Positions 6,442 to 8,610 of a stretch of DNA of 8,610 nucleotides are shown in pieces (position 1 is the stretch's first letter; the number at the start of each line of letters is the position of its first letter). Source of the DNA: Spirochaetia bacterium (lineage in GTDB: Bacteria > Spirochaetota > Spirochaetia > DTKZ01); the NCBI GenBank assembly GCA_031270615.1, contig JAISXE010000361.1:1-8610 (forward strand), given 5' to 3'. Under the pieces are notes generated by a model that saw only the letters and a program-made list of their open reading frames with translations, was not told the origin of the DNA and searched no databases. Made by a program: the position numbers and the translations under genes.

Positions 6442-6754
6442 ACCTCAAAAACCTTTTATTCAGCAGCAATATCGTTGGTTCTTACGGCTCCCCTGCAAAG
6501 GCGCGGGTGGCGGCGGGAAAAAAGAGAGCGGCTTTCGCGTCTGCGCGCTTTAAGCGAGCTTTTTTTTCGCCGTCAGGCCCCGCTTGTTTACAATTCCGCT
6601 TGCCATAAGTTGAAACTTGGAATTGCTGCGACCGCACTGACGGCATGGACTTTTATCCTGAAATTCATTGTTTTTACCAATGTCAACAAGCCCGCTCGTT
6701 GACATTGCTATTTTTGGAAAGAAGTTGTTTAGAACCCGAGCTTTCAACACAACT
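6442..6754. other. Non-coding palindrome-rich spacer
   Basis: No convincing gene is seen. Three structures stand out. The first is an imperfect stem between GGCGGGAAAAAAG (6512-6524) and CTTTTTTTTCGCC (6559-6571), containing a small hairpin (6543-6559) followed directly by eight Ts, which is terminator-like on the plus strand. The second is a nested inverted repeat, GCCGTCAG (6569-6576) / CTGACGGC (6637-6644), with CAATTCC/GGAATTG inside (6591-6597, 6619-6625). The third is a 10-bp hairpin CAATGTCAAC (6678-6687) / GTTGACATTG (6698-6707), followed by TATTTTT. A 66-codon minus-strand frame (6750-6550) spans these hairpins but lacks a ribosome-binding site and resembles no family I know. Confidence 0.5.
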
Positions 6755-6966
6755 CTATTTTTTCGCCGGTCTGCCGTCCGTGGGGGTCAGTGGTTCATCC
6801 TCATCTTCAACGCAGGATTCCCGCAGGGTTTCCGCCGCATTTTGCAGCGCCTGTTTTTCCCCCACGGCGGCCCACACTCCGAATCGAAAATGGTTTTTGC
6901 GAATTCTTTAATACCCTGCTCATAAAAGACTAACCTCTGCCCCGCATTATCCGCGTATCGAAACAC
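6755..6966 (-). pseudogene. Small frameshifted gene remnant, unknown function
   Basis: Two adjacent minus-strand frames read like protein and join if one base is restored near 6876-6880. The first runs from a GTG at 6966 through DNAGQRLVFYEQGIKEFAKT to IFDSE. The second continues VWAAVGEKQALQNAAETLRE, then an acidic EDEDEPL tail, to the TAG at 6757-6755, giving about 70 residues in total. In the first frame a TAA lies three codons before the GTG (6978-6976), and no ribosome-binding site is seen. I do not recognise the family. The composition (charged, helical, proper C-terminal tail) argues that this was once a gene, or that a sequencing error split it. It overlaps the leader and candidate promoter of the downstream gene, which supports loss of function. 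Confidence 0.45.
6884..6912 (+). promoter_or_regulatory. Candidate promoter of the BI-1 family gene
   Basis: TCGAAA (6884-6889) and TTTAAT (6907-6912) are separated by 17 bases and match the -35 and -10 consensus at 4 and 5 of 6 positions. Transcription from here would start near 6919 and include both arms of the inverted repeat that covers the ribosome-binding site. Confidence 0.35.
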
Positions 6967-6989
6967 ATCATTGATTTATGGAGGTTAGT
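6929..6989 (+). promoter_or_regulatory. Inverted repeat covering the BI-1 gene ribosome-binding site
   Basis: ACTAACCTC (6929-6937) is exactly complementary to GAGGTTAGT (6981-6989). The second arm contains the Shine-Dalgarno GAGG and ends at the base before the ATG at 6990. In an mRNA beginning upstream, the two could pair across 43 bases and hide the ribosome-binding site. Such a fold would permit translational control, but no ligand or regulator is evident. Confidence 0.4.
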
Positions 6990-7688
6990 ATGTTTGCACA
7001 AAATCCCGCTTTACCGACCGCCGCAGAACGGCAGAGGAGCATCCTCAGGAATGTGTATGTTTGGATGCCAGCGGCGCTCCTTGTAACCGGCGGCGTTGCC
7101 TACAGCACCGCTTCAAACGAAAAACTGCTGGGGCTGCTTTTTTCGACCAACTATTCATTTTTCATCGTCCTCGCAGCCCAGCTCGGGATCGTGGTACTCC
7201 TGTCGCGCCATATCATGCGGTTGAGCGTTCCTGCGGCGAGCGCGGCTTTCGCGGTCTACGCGGCCCTGAACGGCGTTACCATGTCGGTTGTTTTTCTCGT
7301 GTATGCGGACTCAAGCATCGCCATGACGTTTTTCATCACCGCCGGGACCTTCGCGGGCATGAGCCTTTACGCGATAAGCACAAAACGGGATTTGTCCGGC
7401 TGGGGCACCTACCTGGGAATGGGACTCTGGGGGATCCTCATCGCCTCGCTTGCCAATATATTTTTGAAAAGCTCCGGGCTTGACTGGCTTATTTCCCTCG
7501 CCGGGGTTGCCGTTTTTACCGGCCTGACGGCTTACGACACCCAGCGCATCAAAAAATGGGACAAGGAAGGAACCTTAAACGAATCGGATTTCGTCCGCCT
7601 GTCCATCATCGGTGCCCTTCACCTCTATCTGGATTTTATCAACCTCTTCCTTGATCTTCTCAAACTTTTTGGTAAAAGCCGGGACTAA
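6990..7688 (+). CDS. Bax inhibitor-1 (BI-1/YccA/YbhL) family membrane protein
   Basis: An integral membrane protein of 232 residues, like E. coli YbhL. The family includes pH-sensitive calcium leak channels (Bacillus YetJ) and proteins linked to FtsH or stress, but the role in most bacteria is unsettled. After a hydrophilic N-terminus about seven hydrophobic segments follow (near 24-40, 56-72, 82-104, 110-128, 139-158, 164-182, 203-225). Family motifs are ALNGVTMSVVF (92-102), FAGMSLYAISTKRDLSGWG (121-139), AYDTQRIK (181-188) and GALHLYLDFINLFLDLL (208-224). D183 and D215 probably correspond to the aspartate pair described for YetJ. The ATG at 6990 has GGAGG (6980-6984) 5 bases upstream, whereas the in-frame ATG at 6978 overlaps that site and was rejected. 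It appears monocistronic, and no clear terminator was found after it. Confidence 0.93.
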   Translation: MFAQNPALPTAAERQRSILRNVYVWMPAALLVTGGVAYSTASNEKLLGLLFSTNYSFFIVLAAQLGIVVLLSRHIMRLSVPAASAAFAVYAALNGVTMSVVFLVYADSSIAMTFFITAGTFAGMSLYAISTKRDLSGWGTYLGMGLWGILIASLANIFLKSSGLDWLISLAGVAVFTGLTAYDTQRIKKWDKEGTLNESDFVRLSIIGALHLYLDFINLFLDLLKLFGKSRD

Positions 7689-7692
7689 AAAC

Positions 7693-7902
7693 TTATCCGG
7701 GAATAATATCGATTTTACTCCCCTTACGCAGAAGAACAACAGACCACGCGGATTTGATACTGGCTTCACGGACAAAAGCGGGGAATTCGAGGTCAAAGCC
7801 CGTTAAAGTCCGTGTAGTGGTCAATTTTGTCTTTGCGTAACATGGGTTATAAAAAACACGCTGAAACCTGCGCGCGCAAGGAATGCCGTATCCGCGCACC
7901 AA
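7693..7902 (-). other. Possible small ORF or gene scrap on the minus strand
   Basis: A 69-codon frame starts with GTG at 7902. Its second half (about 7806-7693, beginning TGFDLEFPAFVREAS and ending GSKIDIIPG) reads more like protein than the first half does. There is no recognisable domain and no ribosome-binding site, and a strong hairpin (7767-7814) lies within it. It may be the tail of a decayed gene or part of a structured repeat. Confidence 0.2.
7767..7814. repeat. Interrupted hairpin downstream of the BI-1 gene
   Basis: CACGGAC (7767-7773) pairs with GTCCGTG (7808-7814). After a 3-by-3 internal loop, AGCGGG (7777-7782) pairs with CCCGTT (7799-7804, one G-T pair). No T run follows on either strand, so it is not a standard intrinsic terminator. 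An outer pair GACCAC/GTGGTC (7742-7747, 7817-7822) could extend it. Confidence 0.4.
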
Positions 7903-7915
7903 ACACCTACCCCAA

Positions 7916-8057
7916 GACCGGGGTGGCCTTCCTTACCTCAAACGGCACTTCCGTCTATCATGTTGAGTCAACCATGATACCCGACAGCGTTACCAGCAGG
8001 GGGGGAATAGCCGCCATGCAAGGCACCGCCCTACTCCATTTTCAGGGGCAAGTTTAG
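7916..8057 (+). pseudogene. Possible fragment of a BspA-like leucine-rich-repeat protein
   Basis: A plus-strand frame ending at the TAG at 8055-8057 contains MIPDSVTSRGGIAAMQGTAL. BspA/TpLRR repeats typically read IPDSVTSIG, then A, then G-x-x-x-L, so the spacing fits one degenerate repeat unit. Nothing repeats in tandem and the frame has no convincing start. If real, this is a scrap of a surface-protein gene. The match is short and could be chance. Confidence 0.25.
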
Positions 8058-8090
8058 AAACCGATTTTCCAACCAACCCTATGTGGCGGA

Positions 8091-8165
8091 TGTTTTGCGT
8101 GGGAATGGAGCGAAGCGGAATGACCGATCCAAAACATAGCGCGCAGGCAGGTGCGTGGCGCGCTA
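8091..8165. repeat. Cluster of short palindromes before the AT-rich region
   Basis: ATGTTTT (8091-8097) pairs with AAAACAT (8131-8137), enclosing a direct repeat GGAATG-GAGCGAAGC-GGAATG at 8102-8122. Next to it TAGCGCGC (8137-8144) is exactly complementary to GCGCGCTA (8158-8165). There is no coding signal. The cluster lies about 60 bases to the left of the change in base composition. Confidence 0.5.
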
Positions 8166-8229
8166 CCAAGCCGCCTACTGGTGGAGAAGCATATACAGGA
8201 TCGCTATGCGCAGCACATCCCGTATTCCA

Positions 8230-8610
8230 TTATTTTATATTTAAATCGTTTTCGATTTTTCCCCGTTCTATTTCTGGAACATTTATTTTTATTTCCCATT
8301 TAACCATTTCCTTAAAATCGGGAGATTGTATTTCTATATATTTCTTTAAATTAGCTATATTTTCTTCATTCCTAATCCGTACCAATGTTCCTATTATGGT
8401 TCTTATACTATATTCGGTTTTTATTGTTTCTAATTTATTCAATAGTATTTTTTGCACTTCATTTTTCATATTTTTTTCGGTATTGAAATCGAAATATCTG
8501 CATAATGCCGAGATTAATTTTTTTGATTTTGCCTTCTCCAACAATTTAATAACATAATTATATTTTTCATCGCTTTCAATAAAATATGACCAAACAGTTA
8601 CCGCATATAT
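8230..8610 (-). CDS. C-terminal part of an unrecognised helical protein (partial)
   Basis: The minus-strand frame is open from the right edge (8610) to the TAA at 8232-8230, giving 126 residues. The start lies beyond the window, and the TTG at 8544 is inside the frame, not its start. The protein is lysine-, glutamate- and isoleucine-rich, with leucine/isoleucine spacing suggesting amphipathic helices, for example EVQKILLNKLETIK and RTIIGTLVRIRNEENIANLK. That looks like a helical-repeat (HEAT-like) fold, but no domain can be named. Codons are extremely AT-rich, unlike every other gene here: 13 G+C in 8401-8460 against 37 in 2641-2700. This suggests horizontal acquisition. No signal or membrane segment is seen in the visible part. 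Confidence 0.65.
   Translation of the reverse strand: MYAVTVWSYFIESDEKYNYVIKLLEKAKSKKLISALCRYFDFNTEKNMKNEVQKILLNKLETIKTEYSIRTIIGTLVRIRNEENIANLKKYIEIQSPDFKEMVKWEIKINVPEIERGKIENDLNIK

Noticed and set aside
6382..6702. A 106-codon plus-strand frame after potD
   Set aside because: It runs through the strong intrinsic terminator and several palindromes, lacks a ribosome-binding site and has no protein-like pattern.
6550..6750. A 66-codon minus-strand frame with two close cysteines (CRQCG)
   Set aside because: It begins at TTG without a ribosome-binding site and spans two inverted repeats. The single CxxC is not enough for a domain call.
8081..8557. A 158-codon plus-strand frame at the right end
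   Set aside because: Its phenylalanine- and serine-rich translation is the complement of the lysine- and glutamate-rich minus-strand gene, and its start lies in palindromes.

Overview
The window looks like a piece of a moderately GC-rich bacterial chromosome, probably a spirochaete of the Treponema type. The indirect evidence is a potABCD gene order also found in treponemes, a binding-protein N-terminus ending in VWAGGKGE (from memory, a style common in treponemal substrate-binding proteins), and a possible scrap of a BspA-like leucine-rich repeat. No rRNA, tRNA or other taxonomic marker is present, so this placement is an inference.

Layout, left to right. Positions 1-190 hold a composite of short palindromic repeats. 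Positions 195-437 (minus) carry a remnant of a dihydroxyacetone kinase DhaK gene, closed on its other side by a further repeat copy (437-475). A queuosine-precursor transporter gene (yhhQ family, 544-1194, minus) is divergent from an NAD(H) diphosphatase gene (nudC, 1276-2115, plus), with an 81-base spacer. Next is a spermidine/putrescine ABC transporter operon on the plus strand: potA (2178-3326), potB (3323-4177), potC (4174-4950) and potD (5242-6288). The A/B and B/C junctions are 4-base overlaps. PotD is set apart by a 291-base structured spacer containing a second copy of the left-end composite repeat. A strong intrinsic terminator lies at 6405-6441. Positions 6442-6989 contain palindromes and a small frameshifted gene remnant on the minus strand. 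A Bax inhibitor-1 family membrane protein gene follows (6990-7688, plus). Positions 7689-8229 are non-genic, with hairpins and possible gene scraps. From about 8225 the base composition changes sharply to AT-rich, with the C-terminal end of an unrecognised helical protein on the minus strand running off the right edge.

The Pot proteins form one functional unit. PotD captures polyamine outside the membrane, PotB and PotC form the channel, and PotA powers import. NudC and the queuosine-precursor transporter are independent housekeeping functions of cofactor and tRNA-modification metabolism. The accessory interest lies in the repeats: constant flanks enclose hairpin slots filled with different, internally complementary sequences, and these elements border the gene remnant and sit inside the transport operon.
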